This document shows, in pieces, positions 44,864-53,664 of a stretch of 64,000 nucleotides of DNA. The notes beneath the pieces are model-generated. The model made no database searches, was not told where the DNA came from, and worked only from the letters and a program-made list of their open reading frames with translations. The DNA is taken from assembly GCF_021533215.1 (NCBI RefSeq), contig NZ_JAJNKA010000006.1, positions 186,001 through 250,000 on the forward strand. The letters are read 5' to 3'. This stretch comes from Portibacter lacus (lineage in GTDB: Bacteria; Bacteroidota; Bacteroidia; Chitinophagales; Saprospiraceae). The number at the start of each line of letters is the position of its first letter. Positions within the stretch are counted from its first letter, which is position 1. A program made the translations under genes and the position numbers.

Positions 44864-45799
44864 ATGATGAGTATAGATCGTTTAGAATTAGGTCCAAATA
44901 TAAGGAACTACATTGAGCTTAACAATTCTTTAGATTTAGTAGGCATTGGCCGACTAGTTAAAAGGAATAAAAGCACAGTTTTAAATAAGGAGTCCAATTT
45001 TATATTGCCAAGTGCTAGTGCATTGGAGTTAGAGAGTAGTCATTCGACTTCTGATGGTAACTTCATTAATTTTCTGTCTAATAAGATGGACATTGCTTTA
45101 GAAGACGCACAAGTGATTTATAAGAAATGGTGTGCTGAACTTAGCTTTGACCTAGAGACGAAAGGTAAAGTAGCTTTAGGTGGATTGGGAAAGTTTATCA
45201 AAAGAGGCAATCAGTCTACATTCGAAATGGAAGATGCTGCGCTAGCAGGAAATACATTTGGTCTACCGGCTCTAAAATTGAGTCGTCTGACTCCAGTTAC
45301 ACCTCCCGTTGTTGCTAAGATAGAAGAAGACCTTGTTGTCAAATCACTTAGAATCAAAGACAAATCTGATAGAAATTTCTTACTGAATACTGCTGCTGTA
45401 GCTGCATTATTTATGTTATTGGTATTTTCTTATCATTATTATTGGCCATCTGAAAAGGTGAATCACTTGAGTCATTTGAAAGTTGACCAAGAAAGGTTAA
45501 ACAAAGATCCTGAAAAATTACTAGTCAGTGAAAAATTCATTCCTGAGCTCATTCCAGGAATAGTAGAACCAGAAGAGCACGTAGCAAGCTGTGCTTTAAT
45601 AATTGGTTCATTTTCTAGAAAGTCTAATGCGGATGAAATTCAAGAGAAAGCAATAACTGCTGGATATGAGGTTTTTACAGAGGAATATCACGAGTTTTAC
45701 AGAGTTGGTATTTCAATGCCTTGTAATGAGATTCAAGGTGCTGCATTTCGAGAAGTTGAAGAAGCTTTTGGTATAGATCCTTGGTTACTGATTCATTAA
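44864..45799 (+). CDS. HU-CCDC81/SPOR-domain membrane protein
   Basis: A 311-residue protein: residues 1-145 hold two HU-CCDC81 bacterial domains (LGPNIRNYIELNNSLDLVGIG, VALGGLGKFIKRGN), then a membrane helix near 172-187, a periplasmic linker and a SPOR domain (about 240-311, CALIIGSFSRKSNADEIQ, FYRVGISMPC). SPOR domains bind denuded peptidoglycan glycan strands at the division site; the HU-like part binds DNA in related folds and may act as a cytoplasmic interaction module. It may link chromosome or cytoplasmic factors to cell division; the family is found mainly in Bacteroidota and poorly studied. Second start at Met2 (44867) is possible. Confidence 0.8.
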   Translation: MMSIDRLELGPNIRNYIELNNSLDLVGIGRLVKRNKSTVLNKESNFILPSASALELESSHSTSDGNFINFLSNKMDIALEDAQVIYKKWCAELSFDLETKGKVALGGLGKFIKRGNQSTFEMEDAALAGNTFGLPALKLSRLTPVTPPVVAKIEEDLVVKSLRIKDKSDRNFLLNTAAVAALFMLLVFSYHYYWPSEKVNHLSHLKVDQERLNKDPEKLLVSEKFIPELIPGIVEPEEHVASCALIIGSFSRKSNADEIQEKAITAGYEVFTEEYHEFYRVGISMPCNEIQGAAFREVEEAFGIDPWLLIH

Positions 45800-46097
45800 C
45801 AACCTCGTGCTGTAGAATATACTTTTAAGAGAAATTGATTTTAACACTTAGCCTTGATTTTATACAAGGCTACAAGAGACTATTTTTGCTTTGTCTATAT
45901 AGTCTAGTGTACTCAAGAAAATCTAATTTCTAATTACCTGAGAATTCTGAAAAATGTACATTCGATTAAATACTGATCCAAAATTTCTAAGGTGCTTCAT
46001 TTCAGCAAGTACTTCATAACACAATTTAATTCCACTTCTTAGCTAAGTTCATTGTAATTCTTATATATTTATTAGAAGTATAAAAAAGACGAATTAT
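45800..46097. other. Intergenic region of about 300 bp; a small hairpin, no gene seen
   Basis: Between the SPOR gene and the first oxidoreductase gene. The arms TAGCCTTG (45849-45856) and CAAGGCTA (45865-45872) form an 8-bp stem with an 8-nt loop, possibly the terminator of the SPOR gene, without a strong T tract. The rest is AT-rich; no -7 box before 46098 was found. Confidence 0.45.
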
Positions 46098-47450
46098 ATG
46101 ACTATCGACTCAAATTCAAGAAGAAGTTTTGTGAAAAAAGCTGCACTTTCATCAGCTGCAATGATGGCAGGAGGAGTGTTACCAAAATTTAGTGCTAAAA
46201 GTTATGACAGGATCTTGGGTGCAAATGAGAAAATAAGAGCCTCTGTTATGGGAGTGAATAGCCGAGGGAATTCACTAGCAACAAATTTTGCTCAACAGGA
46301 TATTTGTGATGTCATTCATGTATGTGATGTAGATAGCAGAGCCATTACAAACTGTCTCACGAACCTCAAGGAAAGACAATCTATAAATGCCAAAGGGTTT
46401 ACCGATTTTAGAGAATCAATCGAAAGTAAAGATGTAGATGTATTAGTAATCGCTGCTCCTGATCATTGGCATGCACCTGCATCATTAATAGGTATGCAAG
46501 CTGGCAAACACATCTATGTGGAGAAACCATGTAGCCATAATCCACATGAGGGCGAAATTTTGGTACAAGCAGCTAAGCAATATGGTAAGGTCATTCAAAT
46601 GGGAAACCAGCGTCGTTCTTGGCCAAATGTGGTGGAAGGCATTAATGCAGTGAAAAATGGCGAAATAGGTCGTGTATATTTTGGCAAAAGTTGGTATACG
46701 AACAATCGTCCTTCTATAGAGATCGGAAAAATCACACCAGTCCCCGATTGGTTAAATTGGGATTTATGGCAAGGTCCAGCACCTAGAAAAGATTATAAGG
46801 ACAACCTACTTCATTACAATTGGCATTGGCACTGGCATTGGGGCACAGGGGAGGCCTTAAATAATGGAACGCACATGATTGATTTACTCCGTTGGGGTAT
46901 GGAAGTTGACTATCCGACTAAAGTCAGTTCAAATGGTGGGCGGTATAGGTACAAAGATGATTGGGAAACGCCAGATACTCAGGTCATCAATTTGGAATTT
47001 GGATCGGAGATGGCAATGACATGGGAAGGAAGAAGTTGCAATGGGAAAGACATTCAAGATAGTTCTGTAGGTGCTATTTTTTATGGTGAAGATGGAAGTC
47101 TTTTCATCCCTGGAGGAAACAGTTATAGCATTTTTGACTTGAACGGAAAACTGGTGAAGGAAGTAAAAGATACAAAAGAAATCGACCCAAGAAATGCTAC
47201 CAATCCGGCTGAACATCTCGATGCATTGCACATTAGAAATATGTTTAGTGCAATTAAAAATGGAACTTCACTGAATGCAGATATAGATTCTGGCCATAAA
47301 AGCACCTTACTGGTTCAGCTTGGTAACATCGCCCAGAGAACTGGTAACTCCTTAAATATTGATCCAAGTAACGGCCACATTATTGATGATAGTGAAGCTC
47401 TGAAATTATGGAGCAGGTCTTATGAAAAAGGTTGGGAAATGAAACTGTAA
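46098..47450 (+). CDS. Tat-exported Gfo/Idh/MocA-family oxidoreductase
   Basis: A 450-residue protein with a Tat signal (RRSFVKKAAL at 9-18, hydrophobic stretch to about 35). The Rossmann fold starts with IRASVMGVNSRGNSLA; VEKPC with Lys (EKP motif) is the family's catalytic/NAD-binding block, and the second part has GEALNNGTHMIDLLRWGM. It would oxidise a sugar or sugar derivative with bound NAD(P). Tat export lets it fold with its cofactor before crossing. It starts a presumed cluster with a second oxidoreductase, nagA and nagB, which suggests an amino-sugar substrate; the substrate is inferred. Confidence 0.85.
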   Translation: MTIDSNSRRSFVKKAALSSAAMMAGGVLPKFSAKSYDRILGANEKIRASVMGVNSRGNSLATNFAQQDICDVIHVCDVDSRAITNCLTNLKERQSINAKGFTDFRESIESKDVDVLVIAAPDHWHAPASLIGMQAGKHIYVEKPCSHNPHEGEILVQAAKQYGKVIQMGNQRRSWPNVVEGINAVKNGEIGRVYFGKSWYTNNRPSIEIGKITPVPDWLNWDLWQGPAPRKDYKDNLLHYNWHWHWHWGTGEALNNGTHMIDLLRWGMEVDYPTKVSSNGGRYRYKDDWETPDTQVINLEFGSEMAMTWEGRSCNGKDIQDSSVGAIFYGEDGSLFIPGGNSYSIFDLNGKLVKEVKDTKEIDPRNATNPAEHLDALHIRNMFSAIKNGTSLNADIDSGHKSTLLVQLGNIAQRTGNSLNIDPSNGHIIDDSEALKLWSRSYEKGWEMKL

Positions 47451-47527
47451 TTAATGGTATCGAAAGAAGAGGGCATTGCTTGTCAGAATTTATATCAGAA
47501 GATTAAATAAGAAATAAAAGACAATTT

Positions 47528-48520
47528 ATGGGTTCAAGAAGAAAATTTATTAAAACTGTAGGTAAAGGTGCAGCTTTTTCGACACTAGCTATGTCTACTC
47601 CAACGGGTCTTGCAGGGCACATGATTTCGGTAGAAAAGCCTCAATTAAAGAAAATGAAAATAGGAATTATTGGCGCTGAAAATTCTCACACAAGGGGATT
47701 TGGTAAGATGTTTAACATTGACAAGAAATTTCCAGGAATGGAAGTCAAATATGTCTGGGGTGAAACGGAAGCATTTGCTAAGGATGCAATGGAAAGAGGA
47801 GGAATTCCTAATATGGTCAAAGATCCCATAGAAATGATTGGAAAAATTGATGCTTTAATCGTAGATCATCGCCATGGAAAATATCACCTTGATGCCGCCA
47901 GACCTTTTATTCAGGAAAAGATTCCAATGTTCATAGATAAACCATTTTGCTATCGACTAGACGAAGGTATCGAATTCCTAAAAATGGCTCGCAAGCATGG
48001 CGCACCAGTGACGTCGTTTAGTTCTATTGCACATAGTGATGAGACATTTGATATAAAAGAACAAGTCAAAGAGATGGGCCAGATCAACCAAGTGATCCGC
48101 AGTGGTCGTCTGGATTACAATTCTGAATATGGAGGCGTGTTCTTCTATGGAGCCCACACCATTCAACCACTTATGTACATTTTCGGAGATGATGTGAAGA
48201 AAGTAAGAATCACCAAAAATGGTGCGAACAGTGGTGCGAATTTGATTTTTGCGAATGGTATGCTCGCTTCATTGGTCTTCACAACGAAGAAATATGGATG
48301 GCAGACATTTGTAGAAACGGAGAATGGAATTGAAGAATTAAAATCCAGAGTGGAGTCTGAAAATCCAGCAAGAAATTATGTAGACATGGTGACCATGTTT
48401 CAAACTGGTAAAGAACCAAGAAGTCATGAAAGTATATTAAAAGGAGTTGCCGTTTTAGAAGCGCTTGAAAAATCTGTGACAAGCGGCCAGTGGGAGGATG
48501 TTGCAACTTTTAGTTTATAA
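47528..48520 (+). CDS. Second Tat-type Gfo/Idh/MocA-family oxidoreductase
   Basis: A 330-residue protein, shorter than its neighbour and with a Tat-like signal (GSRRKFIKTVGKGAAF). KIGIIGAENSHTRGFG is the cofactor loop, and FIDKPFCYRLDEG is the EKP-type block with the Lys kept and the Glu replaced by Asp. The C-terminal half is reduced relative to typical members. It is 77 bp after the first oxidoreductase, so the two are likely partners acting on the same carbohydrate, or one may be degenerate in function. It precedes nagA by 64 bp. Confidence 0.75.
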   Translation: MGSRRKFIKTVGKGAAFSTLAMSTPTGLAGHMISVEKPQLKKMKIGIIGAENSHTRGFGKMFNIDKKFPGMEVKYVWGETEAFAKDAMERGGIPNMVKDPIEMIGKIDALIVDHRHGKYHLDAARPFIQEKIPMFIDKPFCYRLDEGIEFLKMARKHGAPVTSFSSIAHSDETFDIKEQVKEMGQINQVIRSGRLDYNSEYGGVFFYGAHTIQPLMYIFGDDVKKVRITKNGANSGANLIFANGMLASLVFTTKKYGWQTFVETENGIEELKSRVESENPARNYVDMVTMFQTGKEPRSHESILKGVAVLEALEKSVTSGQWEDVATFSL

Positions 48521-48584
48521 TCCATGAAAATGTTAAAAAAACATTGACATACCGAAAAATGAAACCACGAGAAATTAAAAATTT

Positions 48585-49802
48585 ATGAAAACAACAATGG
48601 CACTTATTGCATCACTATTATTTTCTTTTAACATGTTGATGGATTCTAAGGATAATTCAACTTCGGTAGAGGGAATCTTTTACCTGGATGAGGAAGAGGT
48701 GGTCATAACTTCCACCGATGGCGTTATTTCCAAAATAGAGCACATCACTAATGAAAATTCAGACCATAAGACCTATATAGCTCCAGGACTTATTGACTTA
48801 CAAATCAACGGATATTTGGGAGTAGATTTTTCAGGGCCCGACCTGACTTTGGAAGGCGTTCGGAAAGCAACCAAGGCACTATGGAAAGCAGGTGTAACTA
48901 CTTATTACCCAACGATCATTACCAGTGACTTCAGCAGAATGAAGGAAAATTTTGCGGTTCTGGCTCAGGCAATGAATGATCCTGAAATTGGTAAATCCAT
49001 TCCTGGATTTCATTTAGAAGGCCCATATATTTCTCCGGTAAAAGGGTTCAGAGGGGCACATTTAGAAAAATACATTAAAAATCCTGATTGGAAGGAATTT
49101 CAGGAGCTTCAAAAGGCAGCAAACAATGGAATTAAAATCATCACATTGGCACCTGAGCTAGAAGGTGCTATTCCTTTTATCCGTAACTGTGTGGAAAGTG
49201 GCGTACTTGTTTCGCTTGGGCACCACAATGGTAGTGCCGAACAAATTAAGTTAGCCATCGATGCAGGTGCTAAAATGGCGACCCATCTAGGAAATGGTTG
49301 CGCTAATGAAATTAATCGCCATCACAATCCATTGTGGCCGCAATTATCCGATGATCGAATTACGCCAAGCATTATCGCTGATGGTTTTCATCTCACCAAA
49401 GAAGAGGTGAGAAGTTTCTACAAGGTAAAGGGGGCAAATAAGCTTATTCTTGTTTCGGATGCGCTGGACTTGGCTGGGTTACCTCCTGGAGAATATATTC
49501 GCGGTGAAAGGAAACTACTGCTAACGCCTAACGTCGTGAAGCTTCCTAAAGAAAACGTATTGGCAGGAGCTGCTTCACCAATTAGTCTTTGTGTTGGTGT
49601 GGTAATGGATTATACCCAATGTAGATTGGTAGAGGCGATCCAAATGGCAAGTACAAATCCTGCGGAAATGATGTCCCTAGATCAGCTAGGTGAAATTGAG
49701 CAAGGTAAAAGAGCTGATTTTGTTTTGTTTTCTCTAGAAGACAAACAAATGAAAATTGAAAAAACGTATGTCGCTGGAGAGCTAGTCTATTCTGCAAATT
49801 AG
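48585..49802 (+). CDS. nagA: N-acetylglucosamine-6-phosphate deacetylase-like amidohydrolase
   Basis: A 405-residue protein with the NagA pattern: APGLIDLQINGYLGVDF, FHLEGPYISP (catalytic/metal Glu), SLGHHNGSA and ATHLGNGC (metal His), LVSDALDLAG (catalytic Asp). NagA removes the acetyl group from GlcNAc-6-phosphate. The N-terminus (MALIASLLFSFNML) is hydrophobic and looks like a signal peptide without a clean cleavage site; Met17 or Met19 (48633, 48639) would give a cytoplasmic start. HLGNGCANEINRHHNP differs from the usual HLFNAM. nagB lies 21 bp downstream, fitting a GlcNAc catabolic unit. Confidence 0.85.
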   Translation: MKTTMALIASLLFSFNMLMDSKDNSTSVEGIFYLDEEEVVITSTDGVISKIEHITNENSDHKTYIAPGLIDLQINGYLGVDFSGPDLTLEGVRKATKALWKAGVTTYYPTIITSDFSRMKENFAVLAQAMNDPEIGKSIPGFHLEGPYISPVKGFRGAHLEKYIKNPDWKEFQELQKAANNGIKIITLAPELEGAIPFIRNCVESGVLVSLGHHNGSAEQIKLAIDAGAKMATHLGNGCANEINRHHNPLWPQLSDDRITPSIIADGFHLTKEEVRSFYKVKGANKLILVSDALDLAGLPPGEYIRGERKLLLTPNVVKLPKENVLAGAASPISLCVGVVMDYTQCRLVEAIQMASTNPAEMMSLDQLGEIEQGKRADFVLFSLEDKQMKIEKTYVAGELVYSAN

Positions 49803-49823
49803 CGTTTCAAAAAGACAAGAAGC

Positions 49824-50588
49824 ATGAAAACAATTGACATCGACCAACTGAAAGTTTCGATTTATAAGGATACAGAAGAAATGGGGCAAGCTGCTGCTGA
49901 TTTTGCAGCAGATAAGATCAATTCGGCCATTGATGATAGAGGATTAGCAAATCTTATTTTGGCTACTGGAGCTTCGCAATTTTCCTTCCTGAAGGCGTTG
50001 AAGCAGAAAGAGATTGATTGGGCAAAGGTTGTGGTTTTCCATTTGGATGAATACATAGGACTTTCGGATTCGCATCCTGCGAGCTTTAGAAAGTATCTGA
50101 AAGATAGAATTCTAGATGAAGTAAAACCAAGCCAAGTCTTTTTATTAAATGGTGATGCGGAGGATATTGAGGCAGAAATTGACCGGTATTCGCAGGAACT
50201 GAGTGATAGATCCTTTGATCTGGCATGTATCGGTATTGGAGAGAATGGACATATTGCTTTTAATGACCCACCGATTGCCGATTTTAATGACCCTAAGCTT
50301 GTAAAGATAGCTGAGTTAGATGATGCTTGTAGGAATCAACAATTCGGTGAAGGTTGGTTTCCTTCTTTCGAAGCGGTACCTAAGAAGGCGCTAAGTTTGA
50401 CAATTCCAGCAATTATGAGATGCAAGACGATCTGTTGTGTAGTGCCAGATGAGCGGAAAGCTGAGGCGGTGAAAAATGCATTATTTGCTAAAATAAGCAC
50501 CGCATGTCCAGCTACTATTTTGAGGAAGCATTCTAACACCAGAATATTTCTCGATACGTTGTCAGCCAGTCAACTTGATATGTTCTGA
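49824..50588 (+). CDS. nagB: Glucosamine-6-phosphate deaminase
   Basis: A 254-residue protein of the NagB/6-phosphogluconolactonase type: VFHLDEYIGLSDSHPASFRKYL and LACIGIGENGHIAFNDPP are the canonical active-site blocks (catalytic Asp in LDEY; Glu/His in GENGH). The C-terminal part KALSLTIPAIMRCKTICCVVP also matches. It converts glucosamine-6-phosphate to fructose-6-phosphate and ammonia, the last step in amino-sugar catabolism after NagA. It follows nagA by 21 bp. No GlcNAc transporter or kinase is in the window. Confidence 0.92.
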   Translation: MKTIDIDQLKVSIYKDTEEMGQAAADFAADKINSAIDDRGLANLILATGASQFSFLKALKQKEIDWAKVVVFHLDEYIGLSDSHPASFRKYLKDRILDEVKPSQVFLLNGDAEDIEAEIDRYSQELSDRSFDLACIGIGENGHIAFNDPPIADFNDPKLVKIAELDDACRNQQFGEGWFPSFEAVPKKALSLTIPAIMRCKTICCVVPDERKAEAVKNALFAKISTACPATILRKHSNTRIFLDTLSASQLDMF

Positions 50589-50741
50589 CAGCTTGAAAGT
50601 TGGAAAATCCTCGTGTGCATTTAAAGGGTTGAGATAAATGGGACGTTTTTCCAGTCTGTGCAATCAATATTTTTGGACACAAAAAAGGTTTAATGCTTTA
50701 TGTCAATGTCTAATTTATAAATAGATTTTTCTGAACGCTTG

Positions 50742-52913
50742 CTAGTTTATACTCGTAATTTTTATTTCGACCCTTTGATTTCTTTTCCTTCCTTCTTTCG
50801 TCGTATTAGAGGCAATAGGATTTCGCTTTCCGTATCCGATATAGGTAATTCTGTCTTCTGTAATTCCTTTAGCATAAAGGTAGTCCGTTACTGATTTAGC
50901 TCTCGCAGTAGAGATATTATCACAATATTCATCAGGAGGTAGGTTGTTCGTATGACCACCTATTTCAATGTTTACACCTTTGTTCTGTTCAAGAAATTCA
51001 TAAATTTCATCTAGCACTTCAAAGGAATTATCACTAAGGTCAGTACTATCCGCTTCATAGTAGATGTTCTTAATCTCCAGTTTCTGACCTATTTTCACAG
51101 AGGCAATCTGCAACTCAGGCAGTATTCTAGCGCCTTTCAATTTAACTGCAGTAACCAGTTCGCAATTGTTTTGATCCGTGATGGTTAATTGATCTAAACC
51201 ACCTTCTAACCTTCTAGCTTTATCACCACTTTCTCCATTTTCCCATGATATGTTGTATGGGGCTGCACCACCGGATATTTTGACTTTAGTTTGTCCGTCT
51301 TTTCTATCTAGTGCGGTAGGAGAGGATTGTGATAACACACTTAGTGCTAGCGGTGAAACGTCCTTGATGATAATATTAGAGGAAACAGATTGTCCATCTT
51401 TGTCTGATACATTTAATTTGTAATTACCAGAAGGAAGTTGTCTACTTAATTGATCTGTGGTTCCGTCACTCCAGATTACTTTATACGGAGGATTTCCACC
51501 ATTTAAAATTACATTAACGGTTGCTAGGTCGCCATTGCATTTTAAATCACTTTCTATTTGTGCTAGAATATTGATCTTCGTTCCTGTAACCATTTCTACC
51601 TTTTTGCTAGTGCTATTCTGCGGTCGGCTACTTTCTTCAGAGTTTTCTTGATCGACAACAGTACTAGCACTTTGGCTTGAGGATTCTACTACAGATCCTT
51701 GCGAATCTCTTGTTGTTTTATCGGATTCTCTGGATGCTTTTTGATCTCCGATGACCCTTGATACTCCACTTGTAGATGCTACAGATGCAGTGGAGGATTC
51801 GGTATCAGCAATTGCATCAGATGTATTTTCTTCCTTTGTAGTGGACACTGTTTCATTAGAACTGTTTGCTGATGAAGGTGTACTTCCACTTGCAACAGTT
51901 TCAGGTTGATTAAGAGGTTCTACAATTGCTATTTCGACGCTAGGCTCATTATTGCCTTCCATTTTCTTATCTCTTGCGACCACCATTTCTTCTATTGTTC
52001 TTGCTTGATCGGCATAACCAAATAAGAAAAGTCCACCTTCTTTCGTACCTAACCAGATTCTGTTATCTCGATCACTTTCCACTTGGGTACAAACCTTACT
52101 GACGATTGCAGTATTTTCTGCGTAACTCTCTATGGTTTCATCATATGGATCATATCGAACTAATATTTCTGATGCCATATATAGTCTTCCAGTTGAATCC
52201 GCTGTGATATCTCTTATCTTTCCTTTTCTTAAGCCTTTATCAATAGCCGCTGGATACCATCTATTATATGGATCGACTACCCACATTTCTTCATTAGATA
52301 CCAACCAAAGTCCCTCATGATTATAATGCATCGCTTCCATGCTCAGCTTTTTCTCATAAGTCTTCCATTTATCCTTAGCATTAATGAATACGATTCCCTT
52401 GTCCGTTCCGATCCACATTTGTTTTTGATCGTCTATGTGAATAAATGAAATTTCATTAGACGGTAGACCAGATTTTTTTTCATAAACAATCTTTCCTAAT
52501 TCATTTGTTCTGGTAAGCACTGTCAGAATTCCCTGATTCGTTGCAATCCATATTTTGCCTTTAGCGTATTCTAAGTCCCGAACTTGAAGGCCAGGAGAGT
52601 TATAATTAGTGGTTTCTCCAGTAGACATATTCTGTATGTACTTTCCATCTACGGATGCCCATATTTCATCTTTTACGACATGAGTAACCGCATCTATGTT
52701 TTTTTTGCTGAGCAGTCTAGTCTCTAGATCATCCGTATCTATTTTGTACAAACCGACGTTTGTTGCAACATAAAGCGCTTCTTTATGTACCAAGATATCA
52801 TTAACAGTGGCATTATCTGGAATTGTTTTAACCCTTTCAAGCCTAAATTCATCTTGTGAATGAATAGCGAAGGTTGTAAATACGAAAAGGAGAATAGTGA
52901 GGTGCTTTAGCAT
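50742..52913 (-). CDS. OmpA-family protein with a propeller sensor-like domain and SprB-type repeats
   Basis: A 723-residue protein with a signal peptide (1-18). Residues about 20-300 are a Reg_prop-type propeller (IWIATNQGIL, QMWIGTDKGIVF, RIWLGTKEGGLFLF), about 325-440 is a Ser/Thr/Glu linker, about 450-590 has two SprB-like repeats (ILNGGNPPYKVIWSDG, KISGGAAPYNISWENG), and residues 605-723 are an OmpA domain (EIGGHTNN, ARAKSVTDYL, RNQRVEIKI) that binds peptidoglycan. The propeller resembles the extracytoplasmic part of sensor kinases, here without kinase. It probably sits between outer membrane and cell wall; function unknown. Confidence 0.8.
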   Translation of the reverse strand: MLKHLTILLFVFTTFAIHSQDEFRLERVKTIPDNATVNDILVHKEALYVATNVGLYKIDTDDLETRLLSKKNIDAVTHVVKDEIWASVDGKYIQNMSTGETTNYNSPGLQVRDLEYAKGKIWIATNQGILTVLTRTNELGKIVYEKKSGLPSNEISFIHIDDQKQMWIGTDKGIVFINAKDKWKTYEKKLSMEAMHYNHEGLWLVSNEEMWVVDPYNRWYPAAIDKGLRKGKIRDITADSTGRLYMASEILVRYDPYDETIESYAENTAIVSKVCTQVESDRDNRIWLGTKEGGLFLFGYADQARTIEEMVVARDKKMEGNNEPSVEIAIVEPLNQPETVASGSTPSSANSSNETVSTTKEENTSDAIADTESSTASVASTSGVSRVIGDQKASRESDKTTRDSQGSVVESSSQSASTVVDQENSEESSRPQNSTSKKVEMVTGTKINILAQIESDLKCNGDLATVNVILNGGNPPYKVIWSDGTTDQLSRQLPSGNYKLNVSDKDGQSVSSNIIIKDVSPLALSVLSQSSPTALDRKDGQTKVKISGGAAPYNISWENGESGDKARRLEGGLDQLTITDQNNCELVTAVKLKGARILPELQIASVKIGQKLEIKNIYYEADSTDLSDNSFEVLDEIYEFLEQNKGVNIEIGGHTNNLPPDEYCDNISTARAKSVTDYLYAKGITEDRITYIGYGKRNPIASNTTKEGRKRNQRVEIKITSIN

Positions 52914-52985
52914 AATTGTATTTTATCAAGACTGTTACACTATTAATGGTGTAAAAAAGCAAATGATTCCCTATGCAGAATGTAA

Positions 52986-53543
52986 TTATTTATTGATTCG
53001 TAACCAACCCTTTATATTGAAATCAGCAATTGTGTAAATTCCATCGTATTCAGCGAGTATTAATTTCTGTCGGGTTTTTGTTCCCATATTTTGCTGAACC
53101 AAGGTAACTTTCCCGTTTTTTATGGCGCTAATGATGCCCATATGACCAAATGGATTATCCTTAGATGGTCCGTATATGACTAAGTCGTCTACTTGAGGTT
53201 TATGTCTTCGAGTATTTCTAAATTGTAACATGTTTCTTGCCTCATTAAATTCCTGATCAGAAAGATCATCGTCGAAGAAATCTTTAGCATGACCATAAGA
53301 ATCTGGCATTTTGTGTCCATATTTCAGATAATAATATCTTTTTACAAATTCAATACACTGCCATTTAAGACCTAAATTATATCCATCTTTTGTGAGATTT
53401 CGGCCATTTGTGTTCTTGAAAAAACCGTTGTAATAGATTGGCACACCATTGTAATTATCAAGTACAGCGCCCACTTCAGGATTGTGGTTTGTAAAAGAAA
53501 GTGTAATTAAACCAATAAAAATAAGAACAAATTTTAGTCGCAT
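52986..53543 (-). CDS. Exported CHAP-domain amidase/peptidase
   Basis: A 185-residue protein with a signal peptide (1-18). The CHAP domain has the catalytic Cys in WQCIEFVKRYYY (C63), His in NPFGHMGII and Asn in QQNMG, in order. CHAP enzymes cleave peptidoglycan cross-links or, in the glutathionylspermidine amidase branch, amides of polyamine conjugates; the WQCIEFV pattern is closest to the latter branch. Its promoter overlaps in the 120-bp gap with that of ffh. Confidence 0.75.
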   Translation of the reverse strand: MRLKFVLIFIGLITLSFTNHNPEVGAVLDNYNGVPIYYNGFFKNTNGRNLTKDGYNLGLKWQCIEFVKRYYYLKYGHKMPDSYGHAKDFFDDDLSDQEFNEARNMLQFRNTRRHKPQVDDLVIYGPSKDNPFGHMGIISAIKNGKVTLVQQNMGTKTRQKLILAEYDGIYTIADFNIKGWLRINK

Positions 53544-53561
53544 TGCGTTTTATTTCTAGGA

Positions 53562-53593
53562 CAAAATTAAATTATTTTTAAGATAAAAGTCAA
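53562..53593 (-). promoter_or_regulatory. Bacteroidota-type promoter of the CHAP gene
   Basis: Minus-strand TAATTTTG (53562-53569) with TTG (53591-53593) 21 nt upstream fits the -7/-33 pattern. The leader would be short. Confidence 0.5.
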
Positions 53594-53611
53594 GTTCACG
53601 GTATTTAGTTA

Positions 53612-53640
53612 TTGGCTTCTGCCTATAACCTTTATATTTG
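53612..53640 (+). promoter_or_regulatory. Bacteroidota-type promoter of ffh
   Basis: TTG (53612-53614), 18 nt, TATATTTG (53633-53640) fits the -33/-7 pattern, 24 nt before ATG 53665. The -33 elements of this and the divergent CHAP promoter are 18 nt apart. Confidence 0.55.
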
Positions 53641-53664
53641 CTGGTCTAATTAGAATAGAAAAAA

